From contig JAHEWK010000003.1 in NCBI GenBank assembly GCA_020740775.1, positions 3,782,001 through 3,846,000 of the forward strand: DNA of 64,000 nucleotides, written 5' to 3'. This DNA comes from Ilyonectria destructans (lineage: Eukaryota; Ascomycota; Sordariomycetes; Hypocreales; Nectriaceae). The notes below the pieces were generated by a model. That model saw only the letters and a program-made list of their open reading frames with translations. It was not told the origin of the DNA and did no database searches. How positions within the stretch are numbered: the first letter of the stretch is position 1; each line of letters starts with the position of its first letter. Shown here one piece after another: positions 1 to 11,600 of the stretch. The position numbers and the translations under genes are program-made.

Positions 1-3000
1 TCGGAAGGGCCGTCGGCATCGACCATGACGATGTCTTCATCGGGTGGGGATCGCCTTGACCGTCGGCGTTCAGGCTTTTCGGGGCTTTCAGGATCCAGAG
101 CTCCGGACATTTCAATATCTTCGTCTTCTGGTCGCGTTTTGCGGGACCTTCTCCTGCTCGACCTGTCCTTGTCCATGCCGAGGATCTTGCTTGCCTTGTC
201 GGGGACATCTTCAGGAGGCGGGGATGCGAGGCCACGAGCCGATGCTGAGTTGCGGCGCTTATTGCTCATGCTGCCCCTTTTCTCACGCGTTGACGGTTGG
301 CGAGTGATGGGCGGCGTGCTGAACATGGGGGGCACCCGAGATCGTGCTGGGGTCTTGTCCGAGGAAGATCCCTTGGAGGATACCATCTCCTCCTGGTCCA
401 TTCGCTTGCCTGACTTGGATTTGGACTTCGACTTGGAGGACCTCCTCTTCTCCTCGCGCGGGATGGCGGTTGAAGCGGCGGTTGCGGCGGCGGTTGCGGC
501 GGCAGCGGCTGACCACTTGTTCCACGAAGATCCCTCGCGGTTGGACTTGGGCCGCTCCTTCCTAGAGGATCTCGGCTCGGGCGGAGGTGTCAACGGAGGG
601 TCCGTTGGCGGATCGGGAACGGGTGGTGGCACTTCGATAGCTCGTCGGGGTTTGCTCTTCCGACTCTTCTTGGGCCTCCTGGGCGCCTCGATTACCTCCA
701 TGACCTGAGGCTCCTCCTCTGCAGGGTCCTCCTCTGGCTCCTCTGGCTCTTCTGGCTCATCAGCGGGAGGTTCTTCCTCAGCAACTTCAGGGGCTTCCCT
801 GTCGGCGACCTCCTCGTCGTCGTCGTCATCGTCTTCTTCCTCTTCCTCTTCAACAACCGCTTTTTCTGCAATTTCCTCTTCAGCATCAACGTCCTCTTCA
901 TCGACCTCCTCGTCCTCTTCAACTTCCTCTTCGTCAGCGGGCGATGCGGCGGCGGGCTCCTCGTCAGCAGCTTCCTCTTCAACGGCAACCTCCTCCTCCT
1001 CCTCCTCCTCCTCCTGTTCCTCCTCCTGTCCCTCCTCTTCTTCCTCCTCTTCATCCCCACCCTCATCAGGAGTCTCATATGATTCATCTTCATCCCGAGC
1101 TCCACCCTTCTCTCCAGCCTTGAGGATTTCTTCAATCTCGTCCGGGTCGAGGTCGAGGTCGATATCCAAATCGGGATCCGCTTCAGCTTCAGCCTCCGCC
1201 TCCATTGCGGCAGCCTCCTCAGCCCGCTGGGTGGTGTTTTCGGTCAGTATGTTGAACCGTTCTGTGTCTTTCCTGCCAAGCTTGCCCTTCTTTGCCTTCT
1301 TGGCTGTCAGGGTCGCAAGCTCAGCATCCTCGGCTTCAGCGATTGCGGCGGCTTCCGCCTCAGCTGCTTCTCGCGCAGCCGCCTCCTCTGCCTCCGCGGC
1401 GGCGGCGGCTTCAGCGGCGGCAGCTTCCTCAGCTTCTAATGCAGCTCGCTCCTCGGCTTCAGCAATGGCGGCGGCTTCAGCTTCAGCAGCGGCAGCTTCA
1501 GCTTCGGCAGCAGCCTGCTCCTCAGCGCGCTTAGAGGCATTCTCTGACAGGATATTAAATCTTTCCATATCTTTCCTACCAAGCTTTCCCCTCTTGGCTT
1601 TCTTTGCGTTTAATATTTCAAGCTCAGCCTCCTCCTCCTCAATACGAGCAGCAGCTTCAGCCTCAGCCGCCTCTGCAGCAGCAGCCTCCTCTGCAGCGGC
1701 AGCCTCCGCAGCGGCAGCCTTTTCAGCGGCGGCGGCCTCGGCAGCAGCTTCTGCAGCAGCAGCTTCTTCTGCGTCCCTGGCAGCTTGCTCTTCAGCACGC
1801 TTGTCAGCCCTCTCTGTGAGGGTGGCAAACCTCTCAGTATCTTTCCTGCCAAGCTTACCCTTCTTCACCTTCTTCGCCTTCAAGTCAGCAAGTTCGGCCG
1901 CTTCTTTCTCAATCTTAGCGGCAGCGGCTTCAATCTTAGCGGCAGCGGCTTCAATAGCAGCAGCTGCCGCAGCTTCAGCAGCAGCAGCTTCGGCCTCGGC
2001 AGCCTCCTCAGCAGCGGCAGCTTCGGCAGCGGCGGCAGCTTCGGCAGCAGCAGCTTCTTCTTCGGCAGCAGCTTCTGCAGCGGCGGCGGCTTCTTCAGGG
2101 TCTTCAACAACTTCGACTTCTTCAGCCTCCTCGTCGGCTGGTTCCTCAGCCTCTGCGGCTTCCTTGGCAGCATGCTCCTCAGCGCGTATGGCCGCATTCT
2201 CGGTCAGAATATTGAATCTCTCGGTATCCTTGCGACCCAATTTTCCTTTCTTGGCCTTTTTCGCTGATAGGGCTGTAAGCTCTGCTTCTTCTTCTGCAGC
2301 GATGGCGGCAGCCTCGGCGTCGGCAGCCTCTTTCGCCGCAGCTTCTTCATCGGCGGCGGCAGATTCATCGTCAGCGTCGGGAGCTGCTTCTTCAGGTTCT
2401 TCTCCAGGCGGATCTTCATCTTCTGGAGGAGCTTCTTCCTCAGCCTCCTCAGCCTCCTCCTCCTCCTCCTCCTCCTCCTCCTCAGCCTCAACAGGCTCCG
2501 GGGCTTCCTCCGGGTCAACTACTTCTTCTGCAAGAACGGCCTCTTCTGCTTCGCGGGCGGCCTTTGCCTCGGCACGCTGAGCAGCATTGTCAGTCAGAAT
2601 ATTGAACCTCTCCGTATCTTTCCGACCAAGTTTGCCCTTCTTGGCCTTCTTGGCTGACAATGCGGAAAGCTCCTCTTCTTCGATCGCGATAGCAGCGGCC
2701 TCCTCTGCCGCAGCGGCTTCTGCTGCCGCAGCCTCCTCGGCCTCTGCTGCTGCTGCTGCTTCTGCTGCCGCAGAAGCCTCCTCGGCCTCCTTTGCTGCTT
2801 GTTCTTCCGCGGCCTTCGCGGCTCTTTGGTTGGCATTATCCGTGAGGAGGTTGAAGCGTTCAGTGTCTTTCCTGCCAAGTTTGCCTTTCTTTTCCTTCTT
2901 AGCAATAAGAGTGGCTAGCTCTTCTTCTTCAGCAGCAATTATAGCAGTCTCTTCTGCTTCAGCAGCCTCGGCAGCCTCAGCAGCAGCAGCCTCCTCAGCA

Positions 3001-6000
3001 GCAGCAGCCTCCTCAGCAGCAGCAGCTTCGGCAACAGCAACATCTTCGGCGGCAGCATCTTCGGCAGCCGCAGCTTCTGCAGCGGCTGTATCTTCCGCAT
3101 CTCTAGCAGCTTGTTCATCTGCTGCCTGCCTGGATCTCTGGGCGGCATTGTCGATAAGGATGTTGTATCGGTCTGTGTCTTTCTTGCCCAGCCTGCCCTT
3201 CTTGACTTTCTTTGCCTCCAAGGCGGCCAACTCGGCCTCCTCTTCAGCAAGAGCAGCAGCAGCTTCAACCTCTGCAGCTTCCTTGGCGGCAGCTTCTTCG
3301 GCTTCAGCAGCTTCTTGAGCAGCAGCCTCCTCAGCAGCAGCAGCCTCCTCAGCAGCGGCTTCTTCTGCCGCAGCGGCCTCTGCGGCGGCGGCTTCTTCTG
3401 CCTCGACCGCAGCTTGTGCTTCAGCTGCCCGCTCAGCTCTCTGAGTGGCGTGTTCGGTCAGGATATTATAACGATCTGTATCCTTCTTGCCCAGCCTGCC
3501 TTTCTTTACCTTCTTAGCCTCAAGGGCAGATAGCTCGGCTTCTTCCTCTGCGGCCACAGCAGCTTCCGCCTCTGCTGCTTCTGCAGCAGCAATTTCTGCA
3601 GCAGCAGCTTCTTCAGCGGCCAGAGCCTCTGCCTCTGCCTCTGCAGCCTCCTGAGCAGCAGCCTCCACGGCAGCAGCAGCTTCTTCGTCAACAATGAGTT
3701 CTTCAGGGATTGAATCTTCTGCATCTTCAAACACATCTACATCGTCGCCATCGTCCTCGGGGGGGCCGTCCTCAGGAGCAGCGTCGTCCTCAGGGGTAGC
3801 GTCATCCTCGGCTGCAGCGTCGTCCTCGGGCTCAGCAGCTGCATTAGCAGCAGCTTCCTCGTCTGCAAGTCTCTGGGCTCTCTGGGCGGCATTGTCGGTA
3901 AGGATATTGTAGCGATCTGTATCCTTCCTACCCAGTTTGCCCTTTCTTTCCTTCTTGGCTTCAAGGGCAGCTAGTTCTGCTTCCTCTTCGGCGACAATAG
4001 CAGCTTCGGCCTCAGCAGCCTCAGCAGCAGCAGCCTCTTCAGCTTCCTTAGCAGCTTGCTCCTCAGCAGCTGCTGCGGCAGCCTGGGCAGCAGCTTCTTC
4101 CTCGGCTACCTTCGCAGCCCGAGTCGCAGCGTTTTCACTGAGGATATTGAATCGATCTGTATCTTTCCTGCCCAGCTTGCCCTTCCTCTCTTTCTTTGCT
4201 TCAAGGGCAGCTAGCTCTGCATCTTCTGCTGCAATAGTAGCGGCTTCAGCCTCAGCAGCTTCATTTGCGGCAGCTTCCTCAGCAGCGGCAGCTTCAGCGG
4301 CAGCAATCTCCTCCTCCGCCGCCGCAGCCTCTTCTGCTGCAGCTGCCTCTGCAGCGGCGGCTTCTTCTGCCTCTGCAGCGGCGGCGGCTTCTTCTGCCTG
4401 CAGAGCTGCTTTCGCCTCAGCCTCAGCCTCAGCTCGTTTCGCAGCGTTCTCAGTCAGAATGTTGAAACGATCAATATCCTTCTTGATAAGCTTGCCTTTC
4501 CTTGCCTTCTTACTAGTCAGAGCTGCCAGCTCTGCCGCTTCCTCAGCAATAGCAGCAGCTTCAGCCTCCTTTGCAGCAGCTTCAGCCTCCATCGCAGCGG
4601 CTTCTTCAGCTTCGGCAGCTCCCTGAGCAGCAGCTTCGGCTGCAGCAGCAGCTTCGGCGGCAGCAACTTCTTCGGCGGCAGCGGCCTCTGCAGCAGCGGC
4701 CTCTTCTGCTTCTGCAGCGGCAGCAGCCTCGGCGGCAACGGCGGCAGCCTCGGCCTCAGCAGCAGCAATCTCTTCCGCCTCTTTGGCGGCATAATCTTCG
4801 GCGTCTCTGGTTGCTTGCCCAGCACGTTGGTTGGCGTTCTCAGTCAAAACATTAAACCGTTCAGTGTCCTTCTTGGTAAGCTTGCCTCTCTTCGCCTTCT
4901 TAGAAGCCAAGGCAGCTAGTTCTGCCTCTTCCTCGGCGATGGCGGCGGCCTCGGCCTCCTTGGCGGCAGCAGCTTCTGCTTCGGCGATGGCGGCGGCTTC
5001 GGCGGCGGCAGCAGCTTCAGCAGCGGCGGCCTCTGCTGCAGCACTTTCTTCAGCCTCCTTAGCTGCCATCTCTGCACGTTGGTTTGCGTTTTCAGTAAGG
5101 ACATTGAAGCGGTCCGTATCTTTCTTGCCAAGCTTGCCCCTTTTCGCCTTCTTAGCAACTAAAGCAGCCAACTCCGCCTCCTCTTCGGCAAAAACTGCAG
5201 CCTCTGCCTCCTTAGCAGCGGCAGCTTCATCAACAACAACGTCCTCAGAATCTGCGGGTGGGCCTTCTGCTGGAGGATCCTCCACTGGGGGCTCTTCTAC
5301 CAACTCCTCGACTAGAGGCTCAGTGGGTTCCTCTGGTGGTGGCTCGTCGACGACAGTCGCCTCTGCTAGTGGGACTTCTTCCACTTCCTGAGGTGTTTGA
5401 GCTTCTACTCGTAGGGTGGCCTTCTCAGTGAGGATGTTGAAGCGTTCCGTATCCTTCTTGGTCAATTTCCCTTTCTTGAGCTTCTTGGCTGTTAAAGCTG
5501 CAAGTTCCTCGTCCTCCTTGGCGATCTCTGCTGCTGCCGCCTCTGCGGCTTCGCGGGCAGCAGCTTCTTCGGCTTCGCGAGCAGCCTGCTCCTCTCCCTC
5601 ACGAGCGGCAGCCTCTTCAGCCTCCTTGGCAGCTTGTTCCTCAGCTTCCTTAGCAGCAGTCTCTTCTCGCTCCTTGGTGGCCTTCTCCTGAGCTCGTTTC
5701 ACGGCTTGGCCGACGAGGACCGTGAACCGGGCCGTGTCTTTCTTGGTCAACTTGCCATTTTTCGCTTTCTTCGCTTTAAGGGTTTCGAGTTCCTCCACTT
5801 CCTTGGCAAGTTCGGCGGCCTCGGCATCGGCGGCCACAGCCTGAGCAGCTGCTTCTGCCTCGGCTGCCTCCTGGGCGGCGGCCTCCTCGGCGGCGGCAGC
5901 TTCGGCAGCAGCAGCTTCTTCGGCATCCTTGGCCGCCTGTACCTCAGCGTCCTGAGCAGCCTGCTCGGCATCGTTGCCACCTTGCTCTGCGGCTCTCTTA

Positions 6001-8605
6001 GCGGAAGCTTCGAAAAGGATGCTGAATCGATCCTGATCCTTCTTGAGTAGTTTGCCGTTCCTTTTCATCTTCTTGATCGTCAGGGCGGCAAGTTCCTCTT
6101 CCTCCTCGGCAATCGTAGCTGCTTCAGTATCAGCAGCCACTTGCGCGGCAGCATCAGCCGCGGCAACCTCTGCAGCCGCAACCTCCTCAGCCGCCGCGGC
6201 GGAGGCAGCGACCTCAGCGGCTTCAGCATCCTTTGCAGCTTGTTTTTCAGCTCGCTTGTCAAACTTGGATTGGAGGGCATTGAGACGCTCCTGGTCTTTC
6301 TTGATCAGTTTGCCATTCTTTTTCAACTTCTTTGCCGTCAGGGTTGCGAATTCCTCCTCTTCCTTGGCGACTTTGGCTGCTTTGGCATCGGCAGCCTCTT
6401 GTGCGGCAGCTTCGGCGGCAACAGCCTCGGCGGCAGCGGCTTCCTCGGCGGCGGCGGCGGCAGCGGCTTCAGCGGCGACGGCTTCTTCTGCTTCCCTAGC
6501 AACCTTTTCCTCCGCCTCGCGACTAGAACGTTCATCGGCCCTGGTGGCAGCGCTTTCTTGAAGGAGATTCAGTCGTTCGGTATCCTTTCTCAGGAGCTTT
6601 CCTCCTCGTTTGGCTTTCTTTTCGAGCAAGCTAGCAATCTCTTTGTCTTCAGCTGCCGCCTCAGCTTCCTCTGCTTGACGCGCGGCAATCTCTTCGGCCT
6701 CCCTGGCAGCTTGTGCTTCAGCTGCCCGTACTTCGGCGAGTGGGTCGGCTGTTTATTGGTCTGGTTAGCAATGTCTACACCAAGAGTGGTTGGGGATAGA
6801 GGAGGTAGTCCAGTCAAGGCGCCGTTCTGAGTATTTGGCCTTGTGTTGGAGAAATAATTCCAATACAAGCTATCGTACTTGGCAACCTTGCTGTCCATGC
6901 ACTCCTCGACATAGTTAGGCTTAATTATCTCACCATTATTGTCTTGTAGGAATTCTAGGGGATCGTCTTTCTTCTTACCAACGGAGTTCCAGAACTCGTC
7001 ACTGGGCTCCTCGATAGCATTCGGCTTCCACGGGGCAGGCTCGGGAGCCTTTTTCTTCCTACCCAGACCCCAGGAGCTAAAGAACCCACCGCCTTCGCCT
7101 CCAGAAGACTCGACGGGTTCAGGCGCAGGGGGGGGGACCTCGTCCAAGCTGATAAGATCGGATTTCTTCTTCTTTCCGGTTCCCCACAGATCCCAGCCGT
7201 CATCTCCGGGTTTTGGGGCTTCCTCGGCTTTGTCGTCGCCAAACTCCGGAAATATTGACGTCGATTTCTTGCCAACCTTTTTCGCAAGGCCCCAAGCCGA
7301 CCACCCGTCTGCAGGTTTCTCCTCTGGCGGTGGCTGAACCTCTGGTACAGGACTCTTTTTCTTGTTACCGAAGGCGTTCCAGAAGTCATCGTTCTCGTTC
7401 TTGTCGTTGTCTTGGGTTGGTGGATCTGGTGCTGGTACGGGCACGTCGCTTTCGCCCCAGATTGAAGATTTCTTCTTATCCTTCTTAGACCAGCCATCGC
7501 CACCCCACAAGTCATCTGACGGTGGCGGATCGGGTGCGGGCATCGGTGGTTCAGAGACATCGTCCATAATGCCCTTCTTCTTCGCCCTGTCTTTCTTTGA
7601 GATTCCCCATGTATCCCAGATATCTTCGGTCTCCTTCTTCGCTGCCGCTGGTTCGGGTGGCGGCTTCTTCTTAGAAGTACCCCAACCCCATGGATCAGGC
7701 TCACCAATTGGGTCTTTCTTTTCCTCGATAGGGTCGGATCCCCAAATACTCGGATCCTTTTTCTTCTTGGTGTCCTTTTTGGCGCCGAAACCCCAGGGGT
7801 CCTCCTTCTCATCCGGCTTGGCCACCTCGGTGTGCTCCTCCACGTCGCCGAATTCACCGAATGAGAGGCTCGACTTTCCGGCCTTCTTAGGTTTTCCGCG
7901 GTTGATGCCCCATGAGCTCTCTTCGATTTTTGTGTCGGCTGTTGCTGTCATGGGGTCGTTTCCGCCTGCGCCGGACCAGTCCCAACCACTGCCTCCTCCC
8001 GCACCTCCTCCTGCATCTCCGCCTCCGCCCTCGGCCCCGGGATTCCATTTGGTTCCCCATGTGCCAAATCCCTTGCCGTCCGGGGGACCGAGACCCAGGT
8101 CAAGTTTCCCTCCAAGATCATCCCCCAGCTTAATTTCATCGAAAGCGTCGGCGCTGAAGTCAGCGGTGGGTATGCTGGGGAGACCCACGTCAAGTTCGTC
8201 CTTGCCCTTCTTCTTTTTCGGCTTGGCTGTGGCGAAGTCTCCCCAGCCGGCATCAGCACCATTCCCACCGTCACCACCACCAGCACCGCCAGCGGCATCG
8301 CCGCCATTGCTATCAGCACCAGCACCACCATCCTTGTTGCCCTCGTCGGCAGGAGGTGGCGGGGGTGCGGGAGGCGGCGGGGGAGGTAGTGACTGTTTCG
8401 CGGCGCCACCCTTCTTCTTCTTTGCCATCTCGTAGAACCCCTCCTGTGAGTTGAAGTCGACGGAGACATCGAAGGCTGGATCGCTGAGAAGATCATCGGT
8501 GGAGCGGCGCTTTCGGGGGGGATCGGATGAGGGAGGTAGTGAGAAAGCATCCATCCATGCCGGCTGATGCGGTCGTGCGTAGTCGTCGGGGTCGTTGGGG
8601 TCCAT
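1..8605 (-). CDS. Giant repetitive acidic/Ala-Glu-rich protein (3' end cut by window edge)
   Basis: I do not recognise a named family. The likely start is the ATG at 8605 (MDPNDPDDYARP); the frame is open upstream to about 8701 but without an ATG at its far end. Exon 1 (about 608 aa) has a Pro-rich and Gly-rich stretch, then about a dozen W-G motifs each next to a Lys run (for example WGTGKKKK, WGLGRKKK) separated by acidic Pro-rich linkers. A frame change near 6722-6780 is best explained by a short intron (GCTAAC branch at about 6766-6771; likely donor GTGTAG at 6780, acceptor at 6731 or 6722). The second exon stays open to base 1 (about 2,240 codons): about 18 basic modules in Ala/Glu-rich predicted helices, then an acidic tract, then a Ser/Arg/Lys-rich tail. 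The visible protein is therefore about 2,850 residues. A scaffold role is conceivable but unproven. Confidence refers to the gene being real. Confidence 0.85.
1250..6610 (-). repeat. Array of about 18 coding repeats, core GKLGRKDTERFNILTEN
   Basis: The core recurs on the minus strand near 6590, 6305, 6045, 5745, 5460, 5130, 4880, 4485, 4175, 3930, 3495, 3190, 2875, 2630, 2240, 1850, 1580 and 1275. Spacing is about 240-440 bp. Each core is preceded by an E-L-A-x-L-x-A-K-K-like segment and followed by an Ala/Glu-rich stretch of varying length, probably helical. Copies nearest the protein N-terminus are divergent (KLIKKDQERLNAL type); later copies converge on GKLGRKDTERFNIL. Additional Glu-rich stretches encoded by GAG/GAA runs lie between some modules (for example 2440-2500). 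Confidence 0.92.
6950..8250 (-). repeat. W-G/poly-Lys short linear motif array
   Basis: Within exon 1 of the giant gene, about a dozen tryptophan-glycine motifs alternate with KKKK-type runs and acidic Pro-rich linkers. Examples are FGTWGTKW, DPWGFGAKK, SIWGSD, DPWGWGTSKKK, DTWGISKK, SIWGES, SAWGLAKK, DLWGTGKKKK and SSWGLGRKKK. The linkers differ, so this is repetition of a motif, not a recent DNA tandem duplication. WG/GW repeats in other proteins can bind Argonaute or clathrin-adaptor surfaces; no such role is shown here. Confidence 0.8.
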
Positions 8606-11600
8606 GATGCGATTGGAGGAATCGGGGGGTTCACACGTGCGGGGGATGCAGCGCAACCATTTCGGGGACAAATCAGGGATTATCAGGGCCTTCGCGGCCA
8701 CATGTCGATGATGTGAAGAAGAGGTCGGGAAGTTCTGAGAGATGGAATGTTAGATAACCTTTGAGGAGGTCGCGTTCCCGTCGTGGTGGGTAACGGGAGG
8801 TGGCGTCACAGGTTCCCCTCCGAGAGGGGTCGACCGTTGCGCGCCACCGATGAAGCAGTTAAGCTTTGAGAATGACTCGAGATAGCCAACTGCGCTTGCA
8901 ACGGCTGCGGCCCGGGAAGGCGGGTGAAGTAAATAATGAAATAAAGCCTAGACATACCTGCCTGCGAGAGCTCTGCGCAATCCATGCATGGGCAATTGTC
9001 CCCAGCTGGACACGCAGAGATCGCTCATCCCACCCAGTCGGCGAATGCTGGATCGTTGACCAGCCATATCCGCTTCCTATCCAGCTTTCTGTGAACGCCA
9101 AAACGTCGGCCGCGGCCATTGTGGAAGATGGAGCTCGTGCGAAGGCGATGCGACGTCACAATCATGGACGCTGTGGATGGCGGGGGCCGGACGGGAATCG
9201 AGGCGGGGATGCTGGGTTGGGAACCCAGGCGAGTTGAAAATGCTGTTTCGAAACGAGGTCGAAATGTCGATGTCGCTTATGGATGATGTTCGTATAAGTG
9301 GGCGAAGAGGGTTGGAGAAGGTCGTGCGGAATGTGGTGCGAGTCTCGGGGAATCGTAACGAATCGTGATGCAATGTCGCGCAGGAGAGTGTCGATGTCTT
9401 CGACTGTATTTGGTGTCGGACTGCAGCCGACGCGGGGGCACCAGGAAAAAAAAAAAAAGAGGTCGGGTCAGAGTTGGCGTCGTCGATAATTAGTCCTAGG
9501 TAACCGGGTAACTATCAATATCCCAGGCGACAGACTCGTCAGCGGCGCCGTCGCTCTTGGGCCAACGCCTAGTTGTGAGTTGTGGGATGCCTTGGGTGGT
9601 TGAGCGCTGGACGCACGATGGTCTCGCTCTCTGGCCGGGGTCCTCAGCTCATGCGATGTCAAGTCGAGTTGAACCGCGCCGGGCAGAGGCAGACAAATGG
9701 CCAGCGACTTTCTCCCAGATCAAGAGAACGGGATGAGAGGTAAAGGGGAGAATAACCCGGGGCCTTGGAGAGCACAAGTCGAAAAAAGGCCCCAAGACCA
9801 AGACAGGCGGGTAGCGCCACGGGCCAATGACGCCGGTGTGCTTGTTTGGATCGTCGGCAAGGCGAATGTCAGTCGCACCAAGCGTAATGCAACGGAGCGA
9901 CTGGCGGGTGTGATTCGACAGGGCGCCGCCCCATCAACAGCAGCGAGCAAGGCGGGAGGCGATGACTGGCAAGCGAGCGGGTGTTTAATTGCCAGTCGTC
10001 TTATCTGTATGTGCCGTTAGTTTGTCTGTCCGTCTGTCTGGCGCGGATTTTGTGTAAAAGCATGTAAGCCATGCGCAACCACAGAAGTCGCCCGTTAAAC
10101 GTGGGAAGGATCCTAATGCCCCGGGTGGAGCGAGGTTAGGCGATGATGGGTAAGGTACCTACCGCTATTTGACCGGGTCAGGTGAAGATGGGAGGTTGGG
10201 TGTAATTATTAGAACAACAAGCGAGTCGAGAAGAATGGAAGTTGGAAAAGAGGGACAGGCCCGTGACTCCTCGATGTCCAGGAGCCACGATTTTCTCTGT
10301 CGTTTTTCTCTCTCGACACTTTTCCTTCCTCTCCCTCACTCACTATTTCACTCTTCGTCTCGATTTCCCACCCCCTTGTTGCCAAAGTAGGTGATAATGG
10401 CATATGGCAACGCCGGATGCGATTCGAGATGGGGACGGGTGCGTTCAAGCGACGAGGGAAAAAAAAAAGGGGAGTCGTCGAGGTACTTGCCACGAGGGAG
10501 GAGCACATATGTATGTGTAGGTACTTTCTGGATGGGGCAGCCATTAAGAAGCGTCGGCGTCGTCGAAGATGCACAACGCACAACGCGCAGCAGCGTGAGT
10601 GGCCGGGGAGGGTGTGAGAGCGCGTGCGAGGGAGTAAGGAGTCACGCATAACATTGACGGCATTGGCCCAACCCACCACCAGCCCATTTCTGCCCACCCA
10701 CCGTCCGTTCGTCGACACACACCATCCACACACCATTGATTCCATTACCACCCACCGAGCAACCAGCTGCTGCAACAGCAGGATAATCCTCCTCCCTCTT
10801 CTTGCACGTACCGCACGCCCGTGATCCACCTCGCAAGCAAGCCACCCAGACCTGCAGTCCCTAGCACCTCGACCAACCAGACCCGACGTGGTTGATGCTG
10901 CCAGGCCTCCATCTGCAGGGCCAGGCCAGTCAGGCGCTCGCCCTGCTTCGTTGGACCCGATCTTCGCCCCTGCCTAGGCAAATGAAATGCGCCTATGGGC
11001 CGTCACCTTCGTTGACTCCATTCCCAACCACCCATATTAGAGACTCGGCATAATCCTGACTTACATACTCGACTCGACCAAATACCGTCCAACAAAGGGT
11101 CCAAACTCCAGTAACCACTCTGGCCATATTAAACTTTCTGAGCCGGCGCCGATACTAGAAACAGATACGACGACAGTCCATGGGGGTGTTGGCCGAGGTG
11201 CCGGGATGTCCCCTCAAGCATCGGCAGACGCCTTGTTGCCCAACTTGCAAGGCTGCTACCTAATCGCTTCACGCACCATGGAAGGGATATACCCGTTTCT
11301 TCCTTATTAGTGTGCACACGTACTTGTTAGTTATTGCAAACCTCTGCCGCCATGGATCTTTAACACAGATCCAGACTTCTTGTCAAGTCTGACGACTTCT
11401 AGGGTGATCCTCTGTCTTCCTCCCGACGCCATCAACCGTCCCTTGTTCACCCCTCCGAAAGACCCTGGCCCCGTGGTTCGATCTCCGTGACATCACGCGG
11501 GGCCTAGCTTAGACAACCTAACCCAGCCCAGGTCAGCCAGCTGTCGTCGCCGCCAGCGGGCCGAAATATCAAACAAGGTAACAGCCTGAGACATGTATCT

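Noticed and set aside
1120..2580. Long plus-strand Ala/Ser-rich ORF (486 codons), with others at 2587-3318, 3937-4626 and 4831-5391
   Set aside because: These are antisense shadows of the Ala/Glu/Lys repeat gene; the conserved module reads only on the minus strand.
7362..8435. Plus-strand ORF of 357 codons
   Set aside because: Antisense shadow of the W-G/poly-Lys exon; its composition follows from the opposite strand.
11462..11505. tRNA-like B box (GTGGTTCGATCTCC)
   Set aside because: No matching T-stem, A box or acceptor stem at the right spacing.
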